This document shows, piece after piece, positions 51,586 through 60,110 of a stretch of 64,000 nucleotides of DNA (positions within the stretch are counted from its first letter, which is position 1; each line of letters starts with the position of its first letter). The translations under genes were made by a program, and so were the position numbers. Below the pieces are notes generated by a model, which saw only the letters and a program-made list of their open reading frames with translations, made no database searches and had not been told where the DNA came from. Origin of the DNA: Nocardia salmonicida NBRC 13393 (GTDB lineage: Bacteria > Actinomycetota > Actinomycetes > Mycobacteriales > Mycobacteriaceae); contig NZ_BDBR01000003.1 in NCBI RefSeq assembly GCF_001613085.1, positions 62,001 through 126,000 of the forward strand, given 5' to 3'.

Positions 51586-51612
51586 ATCGCTCTCGCAGAC
51601 CGCGCGAGCGAT
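51586..51612. terminator. Hairpin after HIT gene
   Basis: ATCGCTCTCGC and GCGCGAGCGAT pair with one mismatch across a five-base loop, nine bases past the stop. Region 51613-51765 up to the transposase stop holds no clear gene. Confidence 0.5.
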
Positions 51613-51765
51613 GATCAGCAACCACGGGGCATGAGTTCACCATGACGGCGAGTTGGAGTTCGGCCTGCTCATCCGTCCAACAGTCGGCCGCTACCCACCA
51701 CCCGAACATCCGGTAATCCCGCTGATGCGCGGTCACGAACGTCGGCATCTGGCTCCCCTCTCGTG

Positions 51766-52920
51766 TCAAGGCGCGGGTTGCAGGTCGGGGCTACTCTGGT
51801 TGGTGGTGAGGCCGGGATGTGGCTTGTCCGAAGTGGCGGTGTGCGGGGTTGAGCCGGTCGCGCTGGAGTCAGTAGTCGTCCCCGATTGCCCTCCCGGGCT
51901 TGCCTTTTCCCGTCTGAGCTGGTCATCGAGCATGCGCCTGTAGACGACATTCGACAGGCGCCGTTTCAGTGCCCGCATCGCTTCCATCGAGGTCTTGCCC
52001 TCGGCTTTGCGGCAGTCGTAGTAAGTCCGCCCGGCACTGGGATTGCGCAGGGCAACGATGGCCATGGTGTGTAAGACCCGGTTGATCTTGCGGTTTCCGG
52101 CGCGCGAGAGTCGATGGCGTTGCTGCTGGCCGGAGGAGGCGTCCAGCGGTGCGGTGCCGTTCCAGGACGCGAACCGGTTCCGGTCCCGGAATCGGTGGAT
52201 GTCACCGACATCGGCGAGCAGCCGGGCCGCGCCGGCGGGTCCGATGCCGTAGAGATCGGTCAAAGCGGAGCCGTGCTCAGCGACGAGCTGGCGCGGTTCT
52301 TTGTCCGCGGTTTTGATCTTGCGATCGATGGTTTCCAGCTCACTGATCAACTCCACGACCAGGCGGCGCCGGACCTTGCCGGCCGGGTCGCGGGGTTTCA
52401 CGGTCGCGACCAGTTTGCGGGCTTGGGTCGCCGATAGGAACTTCTTCGCCCCACCAGGCAGCAGTTCGAGCAGCAGCCGGTGCAGGCGGTTGACGGTGTC
52501 GGTGCGGGCGCGGCCGAGTTCGTCGCGCCGATCGGCGAGCATTCCCAACGCGATCAGCTTCGAATCTGGCTGAACGGGGCGCAGATTCGGTGCCCGCAAC
52601 GCCACCGAATGAGCATCGACTGGATCGGTCTTGCGGCCGTTGCCGGTCGCGAATACCCGAATCTGGGCTGAGAGTTTCGCGGGTACGTCGATCACGGTTT
52701 CGCCGTCGTGGACCAGGCGGTGGGCGAGGTGGCGGCCGATGCCGTTGCAGCCCTCGATGGCCCATACCCGATCCACATATTTTCTGGCCGCGGTGAGCAT
52801 TTCGGCGTAGCCGGTTTTGTCGGTGTCGTATCGGCCGGTGGTCAATATCTTGCTGGTGTAGTCGATGATCTCGATCGTGGCTGAGCGTTTGTGTGGGTCC
52901 ATTCCGATGATGACTGCCAT
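51766..52920 (-). mobile_element. IS110-family transposase, full length
   Basis: 384 residues. N-terminal DEDD RuvC-like domain: GMDPHKRSATIEI carries the first Asp, AIEGCNGIGRHLAHRL the Glu, and GRKTDPVDAHSVALRAP the last Asp pair. C-terminal Transposase_20 domain: LTDLYGIGPAGAARLLADVG, RFRDRNRFASWNGTAPLDAS, with the Ser nucleophile region. A 50-residue Ser/Thr/Pro tail ends it. IS110 elements have no terminal inverted repeats; edges cannot be fixed here. The frame is intact, so the element may be active. Confidence 0.9.
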
Positions 52921-52971
52921 CTGTGGTGTCCTTCCCGTCGCGGCGTGTGAGGTCCGTGCGGGAAGGCACCG

Positions 52972-53310
52972 CTACTTCGAGCTGGGCAAACCCCTCTTCA
53001 GCCATTCCCGCCACGGCACCCGGTGAGAGGCAAGCCAGATGAGAGCCACACCAATGAGGCAGATGGGCAGATTTGGGAGCTTCTCACCGGGTACCTGGAC
53101 CTGATCCTGGCCGGGATCAAGTCCAGGCACCAGTGTTAAGTAGCCGAATTGAGGGCGTTTCATCTCCGCACCAACGGTGTCGATGATCAGCCCCGACTCG
53201 GGGAGAGCTGCATACCCATCAGACAATTCCGCGACCGCGCGGCGCAGCTCACCCATCTGAGCCAACAACTGCCCGCGCTCACCCTCGAGCTCGATCGGAT
53301 CCTTCGGCAT
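52972..53310 (-). CDS. Hypothetical protein beside IS110
   Basis: 112 residues. N-terminal coiled-coil heptads (LEGERGQLLAQMGELRRAVAEL) are followed by a hydrophobic helix near residues 80-96 (LPICLIGVALIWLASH). No family recognised; the frame starts 52 bases upstream of the transposase gene on the same strand. It may be an intact small gene or an IS-truncated one. Confidence 0.4.
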   Translation of the reverse strand: MPKDPIELEGERGQLLAQMGELRRAVAELSDGYAALPESGLIIDTVGAEMKRPQFGYLTLVPGLDPGQDQVQVPGEKLPNLPICLIGVALIWLASHRVPWREWLKRGLPSSK

Positions 53311-53485
53311 GGGCTCCAGACTGCATCAGGATGTCGACGCCGGCGTTCTGGAATCCGAGACGACGGTAGAGCAATCGATCTGTGCGTCGTTCGATGTTGA
53401 ATGGACAGTACCGGACACCGATCGAGGATCCTTCACGTCCCACACAACCTGCGAAAAGTGGCTACGCGGGTTGTCGGCATGGTCA

Positions 53486-54229
53486 TCAGGGTTCCTGACC
53501 GGTCGCGGCGATGACAATCTCGCGGATGGTGACGTTAGGTGGTTGTCGGTATGCGTAGGCGATGGCTTCGGCGACGGTGTTCGGATCGAGGGCGCCGCCG
53601 ACGGACTTCTTCCACGCTTCGTAGTCGGTCTTGAACTGCTCGTCGCTGACGTCGGAAAGCAATTCGGTCTCCACCGCGCCCGGGGCGATAGTCACCACGC
53701 GCACACCGGAGACGGCGACTTCCTCGCGCAGGTTCTCGGACATGGCGTGCACCGCGAACTTGGTGCCGACGTAGGCGACGCGATTGCGGAAGGTCTTACG
53801 GCCTGCGAGGGAACTGACGTTGATGATCGTGCCGGCACCTCGGGCGATCATGCCGGGCAGGACAGCCCGGGTGCCGTAGAGGAGACCCTTGATGTTCAGA
53901 TCGATCATCCGGTCCCATTCCTCCACCGGCTGCTCGGCGATCCGGCCGAGCAGCATCGCACCCGCGTTGTTTATCAGGGCGTCCACCGGCCCGAACCGCT
54001 CCTCGGCGTCGCGGACAGCGGACTCGATGGCGGCCCGGTCGGTGACGTCGACGCTGCGGCACACCGTGTTCGGCAAGCCCAGCTCGTCCAGCTTCGCCAG
54101 GCGGCGAGCCAGCAGCAGCAGTGGATGGCCATCGGCGCAGAGCAGCCGGGCGGTGGCGGCGCCGACACCGGAGCTGGCGCCGGTGATGACGATCAGAGGC
54201 TTCGGCACGGTGGTCGAGAGTCCTTTCAT
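53486..54229 (-). CDS. SDR oxidoreductase of the aminocyclitol cluster
   Basis: 247 residues, classical short-chain dehydrogenase. Cofactor loop TGASSGVGAATARL, NNAG at DALINNAGAMLLG, and catalytic Ser/Tyr/Lys in INVSSLAGRKTF and AYVGTKFAVHAM. It is the last gene of the seven-gene operon, overlapping the LLM gene by four bases. In the 2-deoxystreptamine route the amine intermediate must be re-oxidised at C1 (BtrN or NeoA do this elsewhere); this SDR is my candidate for that step, by inference only. Confidence 0.87.
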   Translation of the reverse strand: MKGLSTTVPKPLIVITGASSGVGAATARLLCADGHPLLLLARRLAKLDELGLPNTVCRSVDVTDRAAIESAVRDAEERFGPVDALINNAGAMLLGRIAEQPVEEWDRMIDLNIKGLLYGTRAVLPGMIARGAGTIINVSSLAGRKTFRNRVAYVGTKFAVHAMSENLREEVAVSGVRVVTIAPGAVETELLSDVSDEQFKTDYEAWKKSVGGALDPNTVAEAIAYAYRQPPNVTIREIVIAATGQEP

Positions 54230-55116
54230 GGCTCAGCCGGGACGGCTGCGGGGGCGAAGGCTGCCGGGTAGTTGTCGTGCCGAAAGCGGTGCAGTGCTTC
54301 GATTTTCTGGTCGAGGGTGGCGTTCATGCCGTAGTAGAGGACCCAGGGCTTGGTCACCATGTGGGTGATGCCGGCAGCTTCGGCTTCGAGGTAGCGGTCG
54401 GTGCCCCAGGCATCGGTCAGTGGGGCCAGGATCGAGAAGGTGTCGAAGGGCAGGCCGTGTTCGGTGCGGTAGCGGCGCAGGGTTCCGGCGACCTCGATGG
54501 CCTCATGGATGGTCATGCGGTCGCCGATCCAGCCGTCGTAGCGGGCGGCCCGGCGGAGCGCGAGTTCGGTGAGGCCGCCGAACATTACGGGGATCGGCGG
54601 TGGGGTCGGGGTCATTTCGAGGCGGGGCGTTGTGTAGTAGCGGCCGCTGAATTCGGTCCAGCCCGGTGACCACAGTTCCCGCATCAGGTCGACCATTTCC
54701 TCGGTGCGTTTGCCCCGGCCCGAGAATTCCGCGTTCATCAACTCGAATTCCTCGGCACACCAGCCTGCGCCGAGGCCGAGTTCGACGCGACCGCCGCCAA
54801 GGACCGCAGCGGTGGCCACGGCCTTGGCCACGGTGTACGGATCACGCAGGGCCGCAATGTAGACGGTGGTGATGAAGTGCAAGCGGCGGGTACAGGCGGC
54901 CATGGCGCCGATCAGCACCCACGGGTCGGGCCACTCGGTGAACGGCTCCCACCGGCGTCGACCGTCGTCGGAGTAGGGGTACGGCGTGGCGAGGGTTTCG
55001 AAGTTGACGACGTGATCGGGTACGGCGATTCCGGCATACCCGAGTTCGTCTGCGGCCTTAGCGATCTCGACGATTTCGGGGATCTCGACCAGTGCCAGGC
55101 TGAGGTAGAACTTCAT
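54226..55116 (-). CDS. LLM-class F420/FMN oxidoreductase
   Basis: 296 residues from the ATG at 55116, a luciferase-like barrel. Family blocks: LGYAGIAVPDHVVNFET, RVELGLGAGWCAEEFELM and PIPVMFGGLTELALRRAAR. Probably uses F420, which mycolic-acid actinobacteria make. It overlaps the P450 stop by one base (TGATG) and the SDR start by four. Its place in the cluster suggests a tailoring oxidation or reduction. The alternative ATG at 55122 overlaps the P450 by seven bases. Confidence 0.87.
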   Translation of the reverse strand: MKFYLSLALVEIPEIVEIAKAADELGYAGIAVPDHVVNFETLATPYPYSDDGRRRWEPFTEWPDPWVLIGAMAACTRRLHFITTVYIAALRDPYTVAKAVATAAVLGGGRVELGLGAGWCAEEFELMNAEFSGRGKRTEEMVDLMRELWSPGWTEFSGRYYTTPRLEMTPTPPPIPVMFGGLTELALRRAARYDGWIGDRMTIHEAIEVAGTLRRYRTEHGLPFDTFSILAPLTDAWGTDRYLEAEAAGITHMVTKPWVLYYGMNATLDQKIEALHRFRHDNYPAAFAPAAVPAEP

Positions 55117-56255
55117 CACCATCGGACCGGCAGTTTCGTGAGACCGCCGGTGAAGATCGCCTCGCGTTCCCGCAGCGCCGCGGGTTCGACGGCGAGGGTC
55201 ATGGTGGGGAATCGGGAGACGAGCTGGCCGAAGGCGATCTGGAGTTCGATGCGCGCCAGTGGCGCGCCGATGCAGTAGCGGGCGCCGTAGCCGAACAGGA
55301 AGTGCGCGGACTCCTGGCGGGCGATATCGATCTTGTCGGGATCGGTGAAGATCGTCGCATCGTGGTTGGCCGAGGCGATGCCGAGCAACACCAGGTCACC
55401 CTCGCCGACCTGCACGTCGCCGATCTCCATGTCGGAGCGCGCGTAGCGGGGCATGCTGCTGGCATTGCAGGCGCGCAGCAGTTCCTCGGTGGCGGTGGCG
55501 ACCAGCGCCGGGTTCTCGTGCAGCTTGCGCCACTGGTCCGGATTCTCCAGCAGCATCAGCACTCCCGCGCCGATCTGCACGGCGGAGGTCTCGTGGCCGG
55601 CGAACAGCAGCACCATGGCGTGCATGGCGATCTCGTCGTCGGTGACGTCGTCGACGGCGCACAGTCGCGACACGACGTCGTCACCGGGCTTGCTCCGCTT
55701 GTTCTTCACCAACTGCAGGCAATACGAGTACAGCCCGGTGTAGCCCGCCTCCACTTTGGCCTTGTCACGGACGTGCCCGACCTGCTCGGTCCATTCGCGG
55801 AATTCAGCGCGTTCCTCATAGGGCACCCCGAGCAGCTCACAGATCACCAGCAGTGGCAAGGGCAGCGACAGTGCGGACTGTAGATCGGCCGGAGAACCCT
55901 GCTCTTCCATGGCATCGAGGAGTTCGGTGGTGATCTGCTCCACCCGCGGCCGCAGCTCCCGCATGCGCTTGGGTGAGAAGTGCGGTTGCAGCAGCGACCG
56001 CATCCGGGCGTGATCGGCGAGCTCGGTGTCGAAATTGCCGATCGGCCCGCCGGAGAACGCCGCCTGACCAAGGCGCGGCGCGGTCTCGGGGGTGCGGTGT
56101 GACCGGCCGAGCCGTGGATCGGTGAACAGGTCCCGGACCTGGTTGTATCCGGTGGCGAGCCAGGCGGCGTCGCCGGTGGGCGTGGCGACCTTGGTGACCG
56201 ACGGGACCCTGGCTCCGGTGACGGGGCAGGTGCCGACTTCGGGGGAATTCTGCAT
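55116..56255 (-). CDS. Cytochrome P450 of the aminocyclitol cluster
   Basis: 379 residues with all P450 landmarks: I-helix LLFAGHETSAVQIGAG, K-helix TEELLRACN, and heme loop HFLFGYGARYCIGAPLAR with Cys328. This is a normal CYP107/CYP105-like biosynthetic enzyme, unlike the other two P450s in the window. The ATG at 56255 has AAGGAG eight bases before. It sits 11 bases after the condensation gene. No ferredoxin gene is in the operon. Confidence 0.9.
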   Translation of the reverse strand: MQNSPEVGTCPVTGARVPSVTKVATPTGDAAWLATGYNQVRDLFTDPRLGRSHRTPETAPRLGQAAFSGGPIGNFDTELADHARMRSLLQPHFSPKRMRELRPRVEQITTELLDAMEEQGSPADLQSALSLPLPLLVICELLGVPYEERAEFREWTEQVGHVRDKAKVEAGYTGLYSYCLQLVKNKRSKPGDDVVSRLCAVDDVTDDEIAMHAMVLLFAGHETSAVQIGAGVLMLLENPDQWRKLHENPALVATATEELLRACNASSMPRYARSDMEIGDVQVGEGDLVLLGIASANHDATIFTDPDKIDIARQESAHFLFGYGARYCIGAPLARIELQIAFGQLVSRFPTMTLAVEPAALREREAIFTGGLTKLPVRW

Positions 56256-56266
56256 GACGAGCTCCT

Positions 56267-57580
56267 TCAGCGGGATGGGTTGGTTTGCGCGGCGTGCGCA
56301 GAGCCGATGCCGGTTTCCACGGTTTCGAGAATCGAGAGCCATTGCCGCACAATCTCGTTCGCCTGGTCCACGCCGAGCCCGCCGGCGGGTGAATGCACCG
56401 AGTAGTGCACGCGCTGCACGCCGTCCTGGCGGTAGCCGCCGAGCAGCATGGCCAGATCGAAGGTGCCGAGCCGGGCCATATCGCGCGAGCGGGCGGTCGG
56501 CACGTAGCCGCCGAGTTCACCGACGAAGTTGAAATAGAACTTGGGGTTGTTGAAGCTGCTGAACTTCTCGGTGAGATCCGGGTTGTACCAGCGCAGCAGC
56601 AGGAAGTCCTCGGGGGCCTGCGGGTATCGATCCATGGCGTGCCGCATGCGGGCGGCGTGGCTGCCCGCGAGCGTGGCAGGCAGCCACGGGTAGTCGTCGG
56701 ACAGCCACCCGACCGTGCGGCCCAGATCGGTGCCCGGCCGCAGCCGGGCGTAGCGGCCGTGCTTCTGCACCTGGATCGGGCGTGGCACACCGAGCACATC
56801 CTCGACGGCCAGCCCGAAAGCGATCAGCATGACGCGGGTGTAGGTCGAGTCGAAGGCCGCGGGTAGGTCCTCGAACAGCCGATCGGCGAGCGCGCCGTCG
56901 ATCATCGCGTCGATGTAAACCGGTTCCGGAGTGTCCGGCCGGGAGATCCGCGACGGCTCGGGATCGCTGGTGGAGAACCAGTAGTCGAGTTCATCGAGGC
57001 GGGTCCTCGAGTACTCCTCGAGGAACGTCGCCCATTCCGAAGTCGTGGTGCTCTCCGGTTCCAGCGCGATATCGTCTGCCCCGGATTCCCATTGGCTGAC
57101 ATAGCTGGCGGCATCGCCCCACACGATCCACAGGGCCACGGCATCACAGGCCACGTGATGCACAGTGAGCAGCAGGATATTCCCATGGGCCGGTCGTGTG
57201 CACAGCGCCGCGGTGACAACGCGCCCGGATTCGAGGCCGAGGCGGCCCTCGTTCACCGCGGTCTCGCGGGCGATCAGATCTCCGAATTCCGCAGCGGCGA
57301 CCTCGCTGATATCGACTGTGCGCACATCGATTCGGGTGTCGTCGACATCGCCACCGGACGCGGGCAGGATCTCCCAGGCCGCGGTCGGGCCGTAGGTGTA
57401 GCGGCTGCGCAGCGTCTCATGGGTGTCCATGAGCGCGTTGATCAGGCCGCGCGCGTCGTCCGGGCCCATCGCGGTGGGCACCGGGATCGGCATGGTGATC
57501 CCGAACGCCGCCGGACTCTTGTCCCACATCAGGAATCGCTTGGCGGCAGCGGGCAGGCGCCCGGGGCGGGGTGTGGTCAT
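56267..57580 (-). CDS. Stand-alone NRPS condensation-type enzyme
   Basis: 437 residues of the condensation/CAT-like superfamily. The catalytic HHxxxD is at 141-146 (TVHHVACDAVALW), and the C-terminal floor loop has NPKFYFNFVGELGGYVPTAR and LAMLLGGYRQDGVQRVHYS. There is no adenylation or carrier domain. The N-terminus AAAKRFLMWDKSPAAFGITM keeps the usual first block. VibH and SgcC5 show that free-standing condensation enzymes acylate small amines or alcohols. Here an aminocyclitol amine or an alcohol is the likely acceptor; the carrier-bound donor is not encoded in view. Confidence 0.83.
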   Translation of the reverse strand: MTTPRPGRLPAAAKRFLMWDKSPAAFGITMPIPVPTAMGPDDARGLINALMDTHETLRSRYTYGPTAAWEILPASGGDVDDTRIDVRTVDISEVAAAEFGDLIARETAVNEGRLGLESGRVVTAALCTRPAHGNILLLTVHHVACDAVALWIVWGDAASYVSQWESGADDIALEPESTTTSEWATFLEEYSRTRLDELDYWFSTSDPEPSRISRPDTPEPVYIDAMIDGALADRLFEDLPAAFDSTYTRVMLIAFGLAVEDVLGVPRPIQVQKHGRYARLRPGTDLGRTVGWLSDDYPWLPATLAGSHAARMRHAMDRYPQAPEDFLLLRWYNPDLTEKFSSFNNPKFYFNFVGELGGYVPTARSRDMARLGTFDLAMLLGGYRQDGVQRVHYSVHSPAGGLGVDQANEIVRQWLSILETVETGIGSAHAAQTNPSR

Positions 57581-57606
57581 CTCGGCTACTTCCTCGAGCT
57601 GGATGG

Positions 57607-58815
57607 TCAGAACGGAGTGGTGTTGAAAGGACGTCGGGTAGTGGTGAATGCGCGACCCAGGGCCGCGACGGCGCCGGTCGTGAGCTCTTCGACGCCTCCC
57701 GCGCGCTCCAGCTCGGCAACGGTGTGCGCCCCGAAATAGGCGGTGGTCAATTCCAGCGGCCCGATCCGGGCATCCGCGCGCGCACCGTCGGCCGCCGGCT
57801 CCCAGCGCCCGACCCCACCGGCGATCTCCAGCGCATAGCTGCCCGCGCTCATCCCCCACGGATCCGCGACCTCGAGCACGCCGTGGAAGTCCGCCGCGAA
57901 CGCCCGCAGTCCGATGGCCTTGGGCAGGTTGAGGATCCACCCCCACACGCCCGCGTCCACGCCGCGCACGGCAGCGGTGCGCGGGTCCGCCAGCAGCAGC
58001 GGCGTTGGATCGTCCAGCGCGGTGTCGAGGTGAATCTCGGCGTATTCACCGTGCCCGAGCAGGCAGCGCAGCAGTTCCCGATGCGCGCTGAGGGTGACCG
58101 CACAGAAATCCCGGACGACCACGGTGTCGCCGACGAGGTCGTAGATGACATACCCGTCGGGGTGCACGAGGAGGAACGCGTCGTCGCCGAAGCTGCTCGG
58201 CCAGAAGAACTCGCTGCGCGCCAGCGCGCCGGGGGTCATCTGCTGCCAGCGGGCGTAGATCCGGCGCAGCTCGCTCAGCGTCTCCGGCAACCCCACCTCC
58301 CGCACCGAAGCCGAATCCGTTTCTGCCACCCGTAGTTTCGAATGTCGCCGGTCGATGACCAGATGCCGGGTGTAGGTCGTCACGCCGAGGTAGGCGTAGT
58401 TGCCGCCGGGCCCCGGCATGGCCGCGAACACGTCCGCGCCGGTCTCGCCGGCGACGGCCATCAGCTCGGCCTGCACTTTGGCGTAGATGCCGCGCTTCTG
58501 ATGCGTCGTCGCCACCATGCCCTGCGCGCACGCCGCCGCCTCGAGCTGCGCGCCGCCCGGCACCGTGACGGTCGTGCGGATAATGGCCGCGGTCCCCACG
58601 ATGCGCGGCGCCCGCGGCTCGGTGACGTCCTCGATCACCGCGATGTCCTGGAGCTGGAACTGCTGCTTCCAGGCGTCGAAGTTCTTGGTCTTCACCCCGC
58701 CGAATGCCCGTGCATACCGGTCACGGAGTGCGCCCCAATCGGATTCGACCGCCCTGCGGGTGCGGATGCCGTCGATGGTGCGGGCCTCCCAGTCCGCCAT
58801 CAGTTCCGATGTCAT
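57607..58815 (-). CDS. Eis-like GNAT N-acetyltransferase
   Basis: 402 residues, exactly the Eis length. N-terminal GNAT domain (RTRRAVESDWGALRDRYARAF; acetyl-CoA loop AQGMVATTHQKRGIYAKV), second GNAT-like domain (FFWPSSFGDDAFLLVHPDG), and SCP2-like C-terminal domain ending TTPF. In mycobacterial Eis the C-terminal Phe402 carboxylate is part of the active site, and here residue 402 is also Phe. Eis acetylates aminoglycosides at several amines. In an aminocyclitol operon it may give self-resistance or tailor the product. ATGA overlap with the aminotransferase gene. Confidence 0.86.
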   Translation of the reverse strand: MTSELMADWEARTIDGIRTRRAVESDWGALRDRYARAFGGVKTKNFDAWKQQFQLQDIAVIEDVTEPRAPRIVGTAAIIRTTVTVPGGAQLEAAACAQGMVATTHQKRGIYAKVQAELMAVAGETGADVFAAMPGPGGNYAYLGVTTYTRHLVIDRRHSKLRVAETDSASVREVGLPETLSELRRIYARWQQMTPGALARSEFFWPSSFGDDAFLLVHPDGYVIYDLVGDTVVVRDFCAVTLSAHRELLRCLLGHGEYAEIHLDTALDDPTPLLLADPRTAAVRGVDAGVWGWILNLPKAIGLRAFAADFHGVLEVADPWGMSAGSYALEIAGGVGRWEPAADGARADARIGPLELTTAYFGAHTVAELERAGGVEELTTGAVAALGRAFTTTRRPFNTTPF

Positions 58816-60098
58816 GCGAGAGTTCCTTTCGCCGTGAGGGATTCCGCATCCGCACGCACCTTCGCCAGGGCGGCGAGCAGATCCTCGATATCGCCGCGCT
58901 CGCCGAGCAGGACGCTGTGGTGCACGAGCAGGGTGTGGTCGCGGTAGTGATCGGCGCCCGGGTAGGCCCGACCGGCCGCGCGCTCGGCGGCCCGGTTCCA
59001 GGAGTGCGCGAACCGCGGCTTGGTCTGCGGGCGCAGCAGCGCGCTGCGGTGCAAGGGGTCGCGCGGCGGATAGACCTTGGTGCCCAGTTCCGCGGTGAGC
59101 GCGGCGGCTACGGCTTCGACGGGCGCGTCGCCGAAAGTGCCCGGGTGGAACCGGATTCCGTACTCGTATACGGCCCTGCGGTCGACCTGCGCCGGCACGG
59201 GAACCGGGGCGAGGCCCGCGATACCCGCCAGGCCTGCCGCTAGTTCCTTGGCGCGGATCTCGCGCTGGGCGTGCTGGTCGTCGAGCCGCCGCAGCTGATC
59301 GAGCAGCACGGCGGCGGTCAGTTCCGACATGCAGTAGTTCGCGCCCATGACGGTGCCGAGTTCGACCAGCTCGTACTCCCCGGCGACGGGATCGTGGGAG
59401 GTATATCCGCGGGAGTCGGCGCGCAACATCAGCATGCGCTCGTACAACTCCGGGCTGTCGGTGATCGCCGCTCCGCCCTCACCCCCGGCGAGGGTCTTCG
59501 CCGCGCCCAGGCTGAAGACGCCGATATCGCCGAACGTTCCGACAGTCCTTCCGGCCCAACGGGTTCCGTGTGCTTGCGAGCAGTCCTCGACCAAGGCCAG
59601 TCCAGCGGAGCGCACCACGTCGACCACTTCGTCGAGGCGCACGGTCGTGCACGCCAGATGCACCGCGATGACCGCCTTGGTGCGCCCGGAGACCGCGGCA
59701 CGAATGTGTTCGGCAGTGAGACAGCCGGTTTCGGGATCGACATCGACCAGAACCGGAAGCGCACCCACCCGCAGTACCGCCGACGCGGGCGCCACCCAGG
59801 TCATGACCGGCACGATCACCTCGTCACCGGGGCCGATACCGAGCGCCTCCAGCGCGATCACCAACGCCCCGGACCCGTGGTCCACGCTGACCCCGTACGC
59901 CGCACCGGTATATCGGGCGAAGGCCGCGCCGAAGATCCGCTCCCGCGACTTACCGCCGGTGGGGCTGTACCAACTCACCGACCAGCGGTCCGACCGCAGC
60001 GCGGCCACCAGTTCCCGCTCGGTGCGCTCGTCGTACTGCGGCCACCGCGGCCACGCCCCGCCCGCACGCACCGGTGCGCCACCATGAATCGCCAGCAT
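58812..60098 (-). CDS. DOI-type PLP sugar aminotransferase (DegT/StrS family)
   Basis: 428 residues. Begins MLAIHGGAPVRAGGAWPRWP and continues DERTERELVAALRSDRWSVS, the N-terminal pattern of 2-deoxy-scyllo-inosose aminotransferases (BtrS, NeoB). PLP Lys201 lies in FSLGAAKTLAGGEGGA, with EDCSQAHGTR at 171-180 and NYCMSELTAAVLLDQL. It should transfer an amine from Gln to the DOI ketone, giving 2-deoxy-scyllo-inosamine. Twelve bases after the DOI synthase gene, strongly linking both steps. Confidence 0.87.
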   Translation of the reverse strand: MLAIHGGAPVRAGGAWPRWPQYDERTERELVAALRSDRWSVSWYSPTGGKSRERIFGAAFARYTGAAYGVSVDHGSGALVIALEALGIGPGDEVIVPVMTWVAPASAVLRVGALPVLVDVDPETGCLTAEHIRAAVSGRTKAVIAVHLACTTVRLDEVVDVVRSAGLALVEDCSQAHGTRWAGRTVGTFGDIGVFSLGAAKTLAGGEGGAAITDSPELYERMLMLRADSRGYTSHDPVAGEYELVELGTVMGANYCMSELTAAVLLDQLRRLDDQHAQREIRAKELAAGLAGIAGLAPVPVPAQVDRRAVYEYGIRFHPGTFGDAPVEAVAAALTAELGTKVYPPRDPLHRSALLRPQTKPRFAHSWNRAAERAAGRAYPGADHYRDHTLLVHHSVLLGERGDIEDLLAALAKVRADAESLTAKGTLA

Positions 60099-60110
60099 GC
60101 GCCCGCCCCC

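Noticed and set aside
50900..51769. Minus-strand frame starting near 51769 (MPTFVTAHQRDYRMFGWWV)
   Set aside because: The first 40 residues look faintly like coding text but the frame then crosses the HIT gene in antisense; at most a short fragment.
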